Position numbers and translations under genes: made by a program. From Cohnella sp. WQ 127256 (lineage in GTDB: Bacteria; Bacillota; Bacilli; Paenibacillales; Paenibacillaceae), in assembly GCF_024519285.1 (NCBI RefSeq), contig NZ_JAMZCY010000004.1, positions 1-64,000 on the forward strand: a stretch of DNA of 64,000 nucleotides, written 5' to 3'. This document shows, in pieces, positions 46,846-56,449 of the stretch. How positions within the stretch are numbered: position 1 is the first letter of the stretch; every line of letters starts with the position of its first letter. Under the pieces are notes generated by a model. That model was not told where the DNA came from. It made no database searches and saw only the letters and a list, made by a program, of their open reading frames with translations.

Positions 46846-48808
46846 GCGACACTGCCCTTTCCAGCCATTCCCGGCATATTTCCCGATCCCAACCGTTTAT
46901 TTCGTTCTCCAATCGCAATGCCTCTTGCCAATGGCTTGCGGCTTCATCCCTTTTATTGTCCATATAGGAAAGCTGACCGAGAGATTGCGCGAGAATGGAT
47001 TTTAGTTTCGCGACGATGAATTCGTAGTAGGACAATAGTAGCGCTGCGTTGTTTCGCTGCTCGTCCGGCTCCGTCTCGCCGCCTGTAAGCGGTACGTTTG
47101 CAAAGCCGTAGCCGTTGTCCAATATTTCAAGCGCCCGCTTGCATTCGGCGGCTCTTTCCCTTGGGACCGAACCGTCGTCCGACGAAGGATCCCAGTTCTC
47201 GATCTCCTCGGAATCCATCCGTAACCATGTATCCATGAATCTTAATTTGAAAAACTCCGTGTTATACGCCGAGAGACCCGCAAGCGCGATCGATAGACGA
47301 TCCAGCATTCCCCTGCACAAACTCGCGTGCTTGCCATAGAAGAGCTTGCAGAAGCGATCGGTAATGCTATCCGCATCTTCTCCCCCTTCCCATGTCATTC
47401 GGGAAAATACATAAAGATTTAGCCACATCGCGACGTTCTCCGAATTCATTTCCCGTCCGTCGATGGCTTCGGTAATCGGCTGGCTGCCTATGTCCTCCCT
47501 TATAATTCTCACTGCCTTGGAATAAGGCAGAATAAGGCTCATTACGCCTTTCGCTCCGACGCTACGATAATAGGCCATATCCTCCGCTATCGTTTGGAGC
47601 AATGGAGGGAACAAAGAGGTCAACATCCAATAGTCGGAATAATACTCGAAAACGGTCAAGTTCGTTCCGAACCTGCCACACGCATCCGCCCATTTTTCCG
47701 TAACTTTCTTAAACCGGGCGTCGCGCGGCCGATTCGGCGACGCTATCGAATCTTTATAGTCCCGTCCCCAGCAAGCGATCAAGGTATCCAACTCGCTGCA
47801 TTCCGGAACTTCCTCCAGCATGCTCCATTCCAACTGCGCGTTATAGGCGATGTGCTCCACGTTCACGCTTATGCCCTTCGAAGCGAAGGACCGGCGAAGC
47901 CGGCTAAGAAAACCGATATAAGTAGACATAAATCCGGCTTCCCGGCAAGCCGGGCAATTACATACGTGCTTGTTGTCATTAGGCCACAAGGAGAGCGTCG
48001 CCAGAACGGTCCCTCTACGGATCTCCCTCTCTACGTAACGAACGACGTTATCGACCATCACTCCGACGCCAGCTTCATGCGAATAACAAGGCTGATCAGC
48101 TATTCTTCTCTCGCCTTCACCCTGTAACGCAAACCACTCCGGATGTTCCGTATAATGCTCCCCGGACGGGAAAAACATCCCTAGATTATGGCCGCCCAAC
48201 GTCAGCCTTAATTGCCGCTTCGCGAGCTCCGGTCTTAGCTCGCCTTGATATCGCTCCCACAGATCGAACGTAAAAAACAGATCGTTCAAGCCGTTCTTGG
48301 CAGACCAGTCTATCATGCCCATCGCGTATTCAGTCGTCTCCGAGCTTTCCAGCACGAGCCCCCTTCTGGCGAACGTCGCCTTACGGGTTGTCCTGCCGAT
48401 AATCGGCACGCTTACCGGCGTTGCGGGAATATGACGATACGCGGGAGTCGGCCATGAGATTCCCGCATGCTCCTCTAGGAAACGGTATGCTCCGAATAAG
48501 ACGGCTCTTGGGCTTGTAGCGACAATGACCGCGTTGCCGTTCTCGGCGCGAATCTCGAATTCGTCCAAATCCTCCGAATCGCCGTCGTTTCCTTGCGGAT
48601 GGGACAATCTCAGAACAATAGAGTTTCCCCCTGCTTCCGCTTCCCCTTCTGTAATGAAGCAATCGGCATGGCCGACGAGAGACAGGGTTGTCTTAAGCTC
48701 GTTCGCTGCAAAACGAAAAGCTTCATGCGCAGACGCGGGAATACAAATCCGTAACGCTGATTCAATAGTTTCCATTAAATTAAAGCTGTCTACATTGCTC
48801 TTGCTCAT
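46832..48808 (-). CDS. DUF4838 protein (putative glycosidase, GH20/GH67-like N-terminal domain)
   Basis: 658 residues from the ATG at 48808, eight bases after GGGGGA; the longer frame to 48862 has no better site. The first 130 residues resemble the GH20/GH67 N-terminal domain (APHRAVLFGAYRFLEEHAGISWPTP-like, about 105-125), and residues about 150-440 the DUF4838 domain with its paired Cys motif HVCNCPACREAG. No signal peptide. The family is recurrent in polysaccharide-utilisation loci but its reaction is not established. It sits between the secreted glycosidase and the GH106-like gene, overlapping the latter. An exo-acting uronidase or hexosaminidase is a guess only. Confidence 0.8.
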   Translation of the reverse strand: MSKSNVDSFNLMETIESALRICIPASAHEAFRFAANELKTTLSLVGHADCFITEGEAEAGGNSIVLRLSHPQGNDGDSEDLDEFEIRAENGNAVIVATSPRAVLFGAYRFLEEHAGISWPTPAYRHIPATPVSVPIIGRTTRKATFARRGLVLESSETTEYAMGMIDWSAKNGLNDLFFTFDLWERYQGELRPELAKRQLRLTLGGHNLGMFFPSGEHYTEHPEWFALQGEGERRIADQPCYSHEAGVGVMVDNVVRYVEREIRRGTVLATLSLWPNDNKHVCNCPACREAGFMSTYIGFLSRLRRSFASKGISVNVEHIAYNAQLEWSMLEEVPECSELDTLIACWGRDYKDSIASPNRPRDARFKKVTEKWADACGRFGTNLTVFEYYSDYWMLTSLFPPLLQTIAEDMAYYRSVGAKGVMSLILPYSKAVRIIREDIGSQPITEAIDGREMNSENVAMWLNLYVFSRMTWEGGEDADSITDRFCKLFYGKHASLCRGMLDRLSIALAGLSAYNTEFFKLRFMDTWLRMDSEEIENWDPSSDDGSVPRERAAECKRALEILDNGYGFANVPLTGGETEPDEQRNNAALLLSYYEFIVAKLKSILAQSLGQLSYMDNKRDEAASHWQEALRLENEINGWDREICREWLERAVSHDRE

Positions 48809-48886
48809 TGCGGCAATCCCCCAAGTCATAATTGTGCGGTATAGGGAAGGCACGGCCCGCAATAAGCGCCGTGCCTTCCCGTATGT

Positions 48887-51800
48887 CTATTCTTCCGGCA
48901 CGAACAGGACGTCCCGGAAATAGTTCGTATTGTTAAACGTGTAGGTCGGCATTGTTCCGATCGTGGTCGTGCTTACCCCGCTACCCGAATAGGTAACTAG
49001 ATTTTCGTTCAAGATCGGATTGGCGAAGCCCTGCGGGGTGGCCGCGTAATAATAATCCGACGGACCGTTTGTAATCGAGACGATATAGTCCGTCCCAGAA
49101 GTCACGCTAATCGGCTCCGGAAGAATAAACTCGCGCCAGCCGTAATGTCTGGTCGACAGATTCCAGGTATACGGACCGGCGATCCGCTGACCGTCACTTA
49201 CCCTCCATAGTGAAACTACGTGGGCTCCTCCTTCGTCCGGATGGGCATAGAGTCGAACCCCGACGATACGACCGTCCGCCGTCGTTTGGAATTTCGTCCC
49301 TAGCTCATAACGCCGATCGTTGGAGAAGCTCTGCGGAACCAACGTATCCATGACGTTCTGTTCGGTATCCGGAACGAAAACGACATCTCGGAAATAATTC
49401 GTATCGTTATTCGAATAAATAGGCATTGTTCCGATCGCGGTCGTGCTCACACCGCCGCCCGCGTAAGAGACCAACCGTCCGTTCGAGATCGGGGCGGAAA
49501 ACCCTTGCTCGGCAACGGCATATTGCTTGTCGTACACGCTGTTCGTGACCGACACGATATACTCCGTTCCGGCCTTGAGCCTCGCAGGGGACGGGAGAGA
49601 GAATTCCTTCCACCCGGAAGAGCCGGCGTTTACGTTCCAATCGTAAGGCCCTGCCAGCAGCGTCCCGTCGCCTGCTTTCCATAACGAAACGCGATGGATG
49701 CCCGATTCGATCTCGTGTGCGTAAATCCTCGCTTTCGTCACGTATCCGTCCGTCAGCACCGTGAAACGGTTGCCCAGCTCGTAGCTCGCATCGTTGTCGA
49801 AGCGCTGCGGCGTTTGCGAGGAGAGCAAGCTCCTGCCGTTATTCGGCACGAACTCGATGTCCCGGAAATAGTTCGTGTTGTTAAAAGAATAAGTCGGCAT
49901 CACTCCCAACTGGGAAGAGTTAACGCCGCTGCCCGCATAAGTGACCAGATGCCGGTTGTTCAAAGGCTGGGCAAAGCCTTGCGGGGTATAGACGTAATGT
50001 TTGTCGGTCGCGCTGTTCGTGACCGACACGATGTAATCGGTATCGGCTTTAATCGACAGCGGCGAAGGAAGCTCGAACAGCTTCCAGCCCGGGGTTCCCG
50101 CAGGGAACGTCCAAGTGAAAGGACCGGCTACACGTACGCCGTCTCCGACTCTCCAAAGCGATACGCTGTGCTGGCCGCCTTCGTTCTCGTGTGCGTAGAG
50201 CCTCACTTTGGTAACCGTGCCGTCCACGGTCGTCTTGAATCGCGTACCCAGCTCGTATCGGGCGTCGTTGCCGGCTGCCGTCGGCGTTTCTCCCGCGAAT
50301 ATCGATTCGCTTCCAAACTCGGGTTCGTCAGCCGGAATCGCTACCGTAGGAACGGATGCCGTGACGAAAGCGTCCGCGATCGCGGCGGTGCCCGAGGATA
50401 GGCGATGCTTGTTTCCGGATACGGTCAACGTGACGGTATGAAGCCCCGCCGGTAAATCCAGTGCCAAAACGAACTCCTTGCCGTATTCGGTTCGAGGTGA
50501 ATACAGCTCGACGTAAGGATACGCAAGTCCGTCGACCTCGACGTCTATTCGGCCTAGATCCGGGCCCGTAGACGCGATCAACGAAAGGTACGGTCCTTGG
50601 AAGGAATACGATAGCATCGCGCCTTGCGTATTCGATTTCAACGCCGATCCGCCGGCGTAAGATGCGTGGGCTTCCTCCCCCCACGATCCGGTGCGGACGA
50701 CCTCGTTGTCTTCGGCTTCTACATTCTCCGTATCGTTAGGAACGATGGCGAACAAGGACGTCGATTCGGCTTCCATGTCGTAGCGGAAGGAAGTCACGTT
50801 CTTCCCTACCGTCGCCTGATTCAGCACGTCAACGACTCTCGACGGATTCGGTAGCCTTATGGATTTCATCCCCGCGTTCCCGGAAGCCGAATGGATCATT
50901 AGCAGCTTGTCGTCGGTGCGAATATTGTCTTTGCCGTCGTAAGAATAAACATGTGAGCCGCCGAGATTGCTTGCGATCGAGCGGACCAAGCCAGCTTTAA
51001 GCGGACCTGAGCCGCTGAAGATTGAAGTCCACGACCCCATATTTTTCCTTGTAAAGGACGTTTTGCCCGGATCGGCATCGTAATATCCGAGCCTTACCGC
51101 GTTAGGATCGGTCACATAAAAGGATGGGGTATGCGCATATTCCGCTTCTACTCCGCCACTGTCTTCTCCGATGACCCATCCGCCGACGGTCGTCGTGCCG
51201 CTTCCTTCGGTCGCTGGATCCGAAAAATTCGAAAGAATCGTCGCGGCGCTGGTATATTCGGCTTTAGCCACGGTCATCCCGATCAAGTCCGAAATATGGG
51301 TCGTATCGGAACCGGATTCGTCGAAATAACCGGGAGCTCTCAGGAATACCAATACGTTGTCATCTTTCTTTAAGCTGTTGATCTCCGCTCTTTGAGCCGA
51401 TGTTGCCCGGTAGGCGTTCAGGAACACGAACGTCTTCACCGAATCGGGAATGTTCAGTAGATCGGACATGACGTAATATCCGAACTTCACGCCGCTTCGG
51501 GCCATTTCCCGCTGTTGCTGCTCGAACAAATGAAAGAATCCGTAATCCAGGTAACCCGCGGGTCCGTATGGATTATTGGTCGGCGTATTCTGGTTAACGT
51601 TAAGCGTATGGTACGGAAGCGAATCTTCGTCCACGATCACCGCCACGTCCGGCCTGAACTGCCTATCTTGGCTTTGAAGGTAACGGCTAGCCTGGACGGA
51701 TAGAAGCTTCTGGTACTCGTCCCAAATCTCCTCCTGCTTGAACCACCCTTTGGAGTTAATATCCATCAAGTATTGCCCACCACCGGTGACGATTTGATTG

Positions 51801-53041
51801 CCCGTCTCCCTCCTTAATGCTTCGAGCGTTTCCTTCAACGAATACGTTCTCGGAGTAAATAAGATATCTTCCGGGTAGGGCAAGGCGTCTACTAGATGAG
51901 TACGTGTATCGTTTTCCAATAGGAACATCTTGCCATGCAAAGCCAATGAATCGAAGGAGCCCATAGGGCCCGCGTTGATCCCCATTGCCCGATCCCCGTA
52001 TTTGACGGGAGCGCTATAGAAATCCACGTTGGGAGAATCCAGAAGATCACCAAGCGCGTAATGGCCGTTATTGGAAGGGCGAGCATAGTGGGCCGCGACG
52101 TAATGATAACCGTACATCGCGCCAAGCAGCGTCTGCCCGCCGGTCGCTTGCTTGAACAGTCCCCCTGTGAAGTCGATCGTCTCCGCTATTTTTTTACTGT
52201 AGAACGTCTGGTAATCGATCGCTTTACCCTCGGTTTCCATCGAACGGAAGAAGCGCTCGTCCGAATGGTCCCTCTCGGCCAGGGTCGGAATGCCTGCCGT
52301 AGCAAGCGTTACGCTGGCATTGTTCCAAGCCGCTTGCAGAGCCGCGTCCGTCGCGTATTTCTGACTAAGCCATTGCCGAAATGCTGCGACCATCGGAGGT
52401 GAATAATCATCTCCTGCCCCAATTCGCGCCTCACTATTGGAGTCGAAGTACCACTCCCCGCTATCCATATTCATAATCTGAAAGCCCAAAATCCGATCCG
52501 AATAGGGCTGCTGTTTCAGCCATGCGATATAACCGGTCACCAAGTCGCTCAACTGATTCCGCCAGTCCGCGGAAGCCAAGGACGGCCACCCGGAACGAAG
52601 CCCCCGTTCCGTGACCGCGTATTGGTCGGCCGACAGATCGAACAACTGCTCGTCGGCGATGCCGATTCTCAGAATGCCGTAAGCGCCGGGATCACGCAGG
52701 AACACGTCATCGTTAACTTGTTCATTCCACGCCATATCGTCAAGCACGTTAATCCAGAACTTCACGTGCACGTCGCGAGAATTAGCCATGTCGATCGTGT
52801 CCAGAAAAGGGACGTAGTTCGCATGTTTTTTCATCGTGCTGCCATACAAAAATTGCGGTACGACCGGAGTTCCGTTGATCTTGAATACCGTTCCACCGTT
52901 CTCTTTGCCCATCGTTGCGGTCACGGGCCAATTCGCAGATGCGTAAGCCTGTGAAGATTTATCCAGAGAAAACTGCACAACCCCGGTCATGCACAATACG
53001 ATTGCCAAACAGAAGCGAAGCGTCGATGATACGCGGTTCAT
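48887..53041 (-). CDS. large secreted GH42-like glycosidase with three DUF4082 repeats
   Basis: 1384 residues. Signal peptide (about 1-36, ends QAYASA). Residues about 45-480 look like a clan GH-A barrel; E196 in MNMDSGEWYF and E376 in MFLLENDTR are plausible acid/base and nucleophile, 180 residues apart as in GH42 galactosidases. A trimerisation-like alpha/beta domain (about 480-700) and a carbohydrate-binding beta-sandwich (about 790-905) follow. Three repeats of about 157 residues (about 912-1069, 1070-1226, 1227-1384) are DUF4082 domains, each starting near YELGxRF and ending TNYFRDxxFVP. No sorting signal or SLH domain is seen. It probably acts outside the cell on a polymer, feeding the ABC importer encoded upstream. 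Confidence 0.85.
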   Translation of the reverse strand: MNRVSSTLRFCLAIVLCMTGVVQFSLDKSSQAYASANWPVTATMGKENGGTVFKINGTPVVPQFLYGSTMKKHANYVPFLDTIDMANSRDVHVKFWINVLDDMAWNEQVNDDVFLRDPGAYGILRIGIADEQLFDLSADQYAVTERGLRSGWPSLASADWRNQLSDLVTGYIAWLKQQPYSDRILGFQIMNMDSGEWYFDSNSEARIGAGDDYSPPMVAAFRQWLSQKYATDAALQAAWNNASVTLATAGIPTLAERDHSDERFFRSMETEGKAIDYQTFYSKKIAETIDFTGGLFKQATGGQTLLGAMYGYHYVAAHYARPSNNGHYALGDLLDSPNVDFYSAPVKYGDRAMGINAGPMGSFDSLALHGKMFLLENDTRTHLVDALPYPEDILFTPRTYSLKETLEALRRETGNQIVTGGGQYLMDINSKGWFKQEEIWDEYQKLLSVQASRYLQSQDRQFRPDVAVIVDEDSLPYHTLNVNQNTPTNNPYGPAGYLDYGFFHLFEQQQREMARSGVKFGYYVMSDLLNIPDSVKTFVFLNAYRATSAQRAEINSLKKDDNVLVFLRAPGYFDESGSDTTHISDLIGMTVAKAEYTSAATILSNFSDPATEGSGTTTVGGWVIGEDSGGVEAEYAHTPSFYVTDPNAVRLGYYDADPGKTSFTRKNMGSWTSIFSGSGPLKAGLVRSIASNLGGSHVYSYDGKDNIRTDDKLLMIHSASGNAGMKSIRLPNPSRVVDVLNQATVGKNVTSFRYDMEAESTSLFAIVPNDTENVEAEDNEVVRTGSWGEEAHASYAGGSALKSNTQGAMLSYSFQGPYLSLIASTGPDLGRIDVEVDGLAYPYVELYSPRTEYGKEFVLALDLPAGLHTVTLTVSGNKHRLSSGTAAIADAFVTASVPTVAIPADEPEFGSESIFAGETPTAAGNDARYELGTRFKTTVDGTVTKVRLYAHENEGGQHSVSLWRVGDGVRVAGPFTWTFPAGTPGWKLFELPSPLSIKADTDYIVSVTNSATDKHYVYTPQGFAQPLNNRHLVTYAGSGVNSSQLGVMPTYSFNNTNYFRDIEFVPNNGRSLLSSQTPQRFDNDASYELGNRFTVLTDGYVTKARIYAHEIESGIHRVSLWKAGDGTLLAGPYDWNVNAGSSGWKEFSLPSPARLKAGTEYIVSVTNSVYDKQYAVAEQGFSAPISNGRLVSYAGGGVSTTAIGTMPIYSNNDTNYFRDVVFVPDTEQNVMDTLVPQSFSNDRRYELGTKFQTTADGRIVGVRLYAHPDEGGAHVVSLWRVSDGQRIAGPYTWNLSTRHYGWREFILPEPISVTSGTDYIVSITNGPSDYYYAATPQGFANPILNENLVTYSGSGVSTTTIGTMPTYTFNNTNYFRDVLFVPEE
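48890..50310 (-). repeat. three tandem DUF4082-encoding repeats (about 470 bp each)
   Basis: Approximate units 49835-50310, 49364-49834 and 48890-49363. They remain alike at the DNA level, for example around GGCATTGTTCCGATCG in the second and third. This suggests fairly recent duplication within the gene. Confidence 0.8.
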
Positions 53042-53084
53042 GTTTATCCCATCTCCTCATCTTCTTGTCGTATTAGAAATCCCC

Positions 53085-53951
53085 TTACCCTTTAACCGCG
53101 CCCGACATTAGTCCAGACACGAAGTGCTTCTGTCCGAATATAAACAACACAACCACAGGAAGCGAAACTATGATCAAAAAGGCGTATACCAAGTTCCAAT
53201 TTCGGACGTATTGGCTGATAAAGTTGTAAACGAGCATTGGAAGCGTCCATTTGCTGCTGTCGTTCAGGAAAAACAACGGCATGCTCAAATCGTTCCACAC
53301 CCCGACGAGAGACAGTATCGCTTGAGTCGTAACGACCGGGGTAAGCAAGGGCAGGATGATATGCAAGAAAATTCTCGTCGTGCCGAAGCCATCCACGAAA
53401 GCCGATTCGTCCAATTCTCGTGGAATGCCCTTAATGAAGCCGGTAAAAAGAAAGACGGCGAAAGGAAGATTCGTCGCGACAACGACTAGAATCAATCCCG
53501 TGAGCGTATTCATCAAACTCAGAAATTGCAGCGTTTTGATCGTCGGAATGTACATTAACGGAGCGACAAGGCCCGCGATAAACAGAAAATATGCACCGGA
53601 CGAAAATCCGCTTTTCCTTCTCGCCATGACGAAAGAGGCGATCGCCGCCAGCACGATGGTCAGGAAGATCGAGAGAAAAGAGATGAAGACGCTGTTCCGC
53701 AAAGCTTGCAGGATTCTATCGCCGGACAGCACCTGCCGGAAATTCCCGAACTCCCACACCTCGGGCCAGAGCTTGTTAAAGGAGGCTGCCTCCATAGAGC
53801 TCTTAAACGAGCCGAGAATCATCATCAAGATGGGAAAAAAATAAAAGAACGCGGCAACGGCAAGCACGATCTCCAGAAGGAGTTTTCCCTTCCCCTTCGC
53901 CAACCTGGCTAGTCCGTTTCGGGCCGCGCCGGAGCTTGTATCGGTCGTCAT
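53085..53951 (-). CDS. sugar ABC transporter permease, MalG type
   Basis: 288 residues, six predicted helices, EAA loop RELDESAFVDGFGTTRIF near residue 180, and the C-terminal GLMSGAVKG. One base separates it from the MalF-type gene. No ATPase gene in the locus; a shared one is needed. It lies 43 bases upstream of the secreted glycosidase gene. Confidence 0.93.
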   Translation of the reverse strand: MTTDTSSGAARNGLARLAKGKGKLLLEIVLAVAAFFYFFPILMMILGSFKSSMEAASFNKLWPEVWEFGNFRQVLSGDRILQALRNSVFISFLSIFLTIVLAAIASFVMARRKSGFSSGAYFLFIAGLVAPLMYIPTIKTLQFLSLMNTLTGLILVVVATNLPFAVFLFTGFIKGIPRELDESAFVDGFGTTRIFLHIILPLLTPVVTTQAILSLVGVWNDLSMPLFFLNDSSKWTLPMLVYNFISQYVRNWNLVYAFLIIVSLPVVVLFIFGQKHFVSGLMSGAVKG

Positions 53952-53952
53952 G

Positions 53953-54822
53953 CTAGATGTCCACTTCTTTTCTTTTGAAATAGGTCAGTGTCAAGAAAGA
54001 AATTGCCGTAATGAGCAGAAACAATACGAGATTCATCGCGGTGCCGAGCCCCCATCTACCGTCGCCGAACATCTGAAACGCGATTGAATTCAGCACGGAG
54101 GAAGCATAGCCCGGCCCGCCGTTCGTCAGCACGAACACCTGCTCGAACACTTTGAATCCTGCTATTAGGCTGAGAACGATGTTGACGCTGACGGCTTGCA
54201 TCATCAATGGCAGCTTAATGCGGAAAAACTCCTGTAGCGCATTGGCTCCGTCAATCTGGGCAGCCTCACCGTAATCACGTGGAATGGCAAGCAGACCCGC
54301 CATGAAAATAATCATGTGAAAGCCCGTTCCTTTCCACACGTCAACGAAGCTGACCGTAAACATGACGACGTTCCGATCCACCAGCCACTCTTGCTGCAGC
54401 CATCCAAGCCCGACGTGCCCCAAGAACTGGTTGAGGAATCCCTCCGGGTGAAGCAGCGCCGTAAACAATACGCCGACGACGATAAAGCTGAGCACTGTCG
54501 GAAGGAAAAATACGGTACGGAATAACCGCTTCATTCCGATCCGGCTGCACAGGGCTACCGCGAGCAGCATGCCGAGCACGTTTTTCCCGATGCTGGTCAC
54601 GACTGCGAAAAGCACCGTATTGCCGATTGACAACATCAGATCGCTGTTGCTTACGATTTTCACGAAGTTGTCCAAGCCCGTAAACCGGATAGTGTCGCGA
54701 TAGGCGTTCCAATCGGTAAACGAGTATACGAAGCTGAACAATGTCGGGCAAATAAACAGAACCAAATACACGATTAGTGCCGGATAAATAAAAAAATAAG
54801 GATAAAGCTGTTTGCCCTTCAT
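53953..54822 (-). CDS. sugar ABC transporter permease, MalF type
   Basis: 289 residues, six predicted helices and the EAA loop RDYGEAAQIDGANALQEFF. GGAGGAATGGCTCC precedes the ATG. It is separated from the binding-protein gene by a terminator-like hairpin. With the next gene it forms the membrane pore of the importer, presumably for oligosaccharides released by the secreted enzyme. Confidence 0.93.
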   Translation of the reverse strand: MKGKQLYPYFFIYPALIVYLVLFICPTLFSFVYSFTDWNAYRDTIRFTGLDNFVKIVSNSDLMLSIGNTVLFAVVTSIGKNVLGMLLAVALCSRIGMKRLFRTVFFLPTVLSFIVVGVLFTALLHPEGFLNQFLGHVGLGWLQQEWLVDRNVVMFTVSFVDVWKGTGFHMIIFMAGLLAIPRDYGEAAQIDGANALQEFFRIKLPLMMQAVSVNIVLSLIAGFKVFEQVFVLTNGGPGYASSVLNSIAFQMFGDGRWGLGTAMNLVLFLLITAISFLTLTYFKRKEVDI

Positions 54823-54847
54823 GGAGCCATTCCTCCGAACCGTAGAT

Positions 54848-54886
54848 ATAAAATAAGAAGAGGCTTCCTTGCGTCGGCCTCTTCTT
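54848..54886 (-). terminator. terminator-like hairpin between binding protein and permeases
   Basis: On the minus strand AAGAAGAGGC (54886-54877) pairs perfectly with GCCTCTTCTT (54864-54855), followed by ATTTTAT. It probably reduces transcription into the permease genes. Confidence 0.8.
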
Positions 54887-54906
54887 CGGCGGCTATGCCA
54901 AGCGAC

Positions 54907-56217
54907 TTACCATCCCGGTATTTCAGCGGCTTTAGCCAACTCTTCGACTTTCTCGTCCCATGCTTCCAACACTTGTTTCGGCGTTTTTCCTTTGCCGAAC
55001 ATGTCTTGATAGAGCCGGAATAACTCAGACGTATCCACGGCAATCAAATCGTTGTACTGACGCACGACTTTTCCTTGGGAGATGTACTCGTCGTACTCGC
55101 CCTGCATTAAAGGATTAAAGCTCACTTGGATGTCCTTGAACGCCGAGAACCTCGGATCTTCCGCGTATTGGATGCTCATGATGTCCGGTTGGCTCCAGAA
55201 ATCAAGAAACTTCTTCGCTTCCTCGATGTTCTTGGAGTTTTTCGAGATGAACCAGCCCGTCACGGTGCCCACGGTCAAGTCCGGCTGATTCACGCCCGGC
55301 GTAGCGAAAATGCCATAATCGCCGACCTTATCTCCCGCTTCGAGGAAGTCTCCCAGCACGGTCATCGCCGCTTTGCCTGAGTTCATCGCCGCTCCCAAGC
55401 CGTCGAAGCCTACGGAGAGATGATCCTCGTTCACGTAGCCTTTCTCGAACAGCTGCATCACTTGTCCCAGAGCTTCCTCGAATCCCGGAACGTCCGCGTG
55501 CTTGAGCTGGTTGGAGTTAATTTTGTCCATGATGTCGGTCCCCTTAATGACTTCCGAGAACGTGGTCAGGCCCCAGATTTGCGCGACCCACCCATCTTTG
55601 TTCCCGAGGTAGAACGGGGTAATGCCGTTCGTTTTGAGGGTCTCGGACACTTGGAGCAGTTCATCGAACGTCTTCGGCACGCTCAGGTTCAAATCGGCGA
55701 ACATTTTTTTGTTATAGACGATGCCGAGGGCCGAGCCGGAAGCAGCGAACGGCAAGTTATAGATGCTGCCGTTTATTTTGATAATCTCCGGATTTACGAG
55801 TCTCGCGACCCATGGCTCGTTGGACAAATCGACGAAATTAGCCGCTGGATTGTATCTTCTCGCCATATCGGAGACGTTGTGTCCGACGATGTCCGGCAAG
55901 TTTTTCGTTGCAATGCGCGTCCTTAGCAGCGAATCGTATTGGCTTCCATCGACGGTTTGAAGATCGAAAGTCACATGCGGGTTCCGCTTGGTGTACTCTT
56001 TCGTAATTGTTTCGTAAAATTTGTTGTTGCCTCCGACCATCAGAGAGAGCGTAACTTTCTCCGGCGCGGGATCTTTAGTTTCCGACGACGTCTCTGTCGC
56101 GAGCTGCGTGCCGCTGTCGGACGGCTGGGCCGTCTTATCGGATCCACATGCCGCTAGCAGGATTAGATTGATACACATCAGGAATACAATTACGGATTTC
56201 TTTTGGCGCAAGTTCAC
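54907..56217 (-). CDS. sugar-binding lipoprotein of the right-hand ABC importer
   Basis: 436 residues from the GTG at 56217, nine bases after GGGGG; a longer frame to 56277 runs over the ribosome site. Signal peptide and lipobox LLAACG (about residue 23), a Ser/Thr-rich linker and a family 1 solute-binding fold. It is only distantly like the two binding proteins at 13074-20905. First gene of the carbohydrate-degradation operon, so its ligand should be the oligomer produced by the secreted glycosidase. A cre-like site overlaps its likely -10. Confidence 0.92.
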   Translation of the reverse strand: MNLRQKKSVIVFLMCINLILLAACGSDKTAQPSDSGTQLATETSSETKDPAPEKVTLSLMVGGNNKFYETITKEYTKRNPHVTFDLQTVDGSQYDSLLRTRIATKNLPDIVGHNVSDMARRYNPAANFVDLSNEPWVARLVNPEIIKINGSIYNLPFAASGSALGIVYNKKMFADLNLSVPKTFDELLQVSETLKTNGITPFYLGNKDGWVAQIWGLTTFSEVIKGTDIMDKINSNQLKHADVPGFEEALGQVMQLFEKGYVNEDHLSVGFDGLGAAMNSGKAAMTVLGDFLEAGDKVGDYGIFATPGVNQPDLTVGTVTGWFISKNSKNIEEAKKFLDFWSQPDIMSIQYAEDPRFSAFKDIQVSFNPLMQGEYDEYISQGKVVRQYNDLIAVDTSELFRLYQDMFGKGKTPKQVLEAWDEKVEELAKAAEIPGW

Positions 56218-56291
56218 TTGCTTATTCCCCCGTTCGTTTTCGTTTGGTTGACTGTTTCGATTCGTAGCGACGGACATGTCCTGATTTCTAT

Positions 56292-56305
56292 TGTAAACGC
56301 GTTCA
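56292..56305 (-). promoter_or_regulatory. candidate cre/LacI-type operator at the operon promoter
   Basis: Minus strand TGAACGCGTTTACA fits the cre pattern TGNNANCGNNNNCA in the other orientation (TGTAAACGCGTTCA), with a palindromic ACGCGT centre. TACAAT (56295-56290), the likely -10, overlaps its end (with a weak -35 TTCTTA 17 bases upstream), so binding would repress. Confidence 0.55.
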
Positions 56306-56449
56306 TTTTCGATAAGAATAGATCAATTAGGAAAGTTGCATGTACGATTTAGCACAAAAATCTTTTCTCGCGACAAGGTTTGACGGATTCCCGATCCATT
56401 TGGTACATTATGCTGAAAAGCATGATCATCCAGAAGTGGGGTCGGCCGG

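Noticed and set aside
49694..50401. Long antisense ORF (235 codons) opposite the DUF4082 repeats
   Set aside because: Arg-rich shadow frame produced by GC-rich coding on the other strand; no ribosome site and no family.
55420..55926. Antisense ORF of 168 codons opposite the binding protein
   Set aside because: Overlaps completely a well-supported solute-binding protein and has no start signals.
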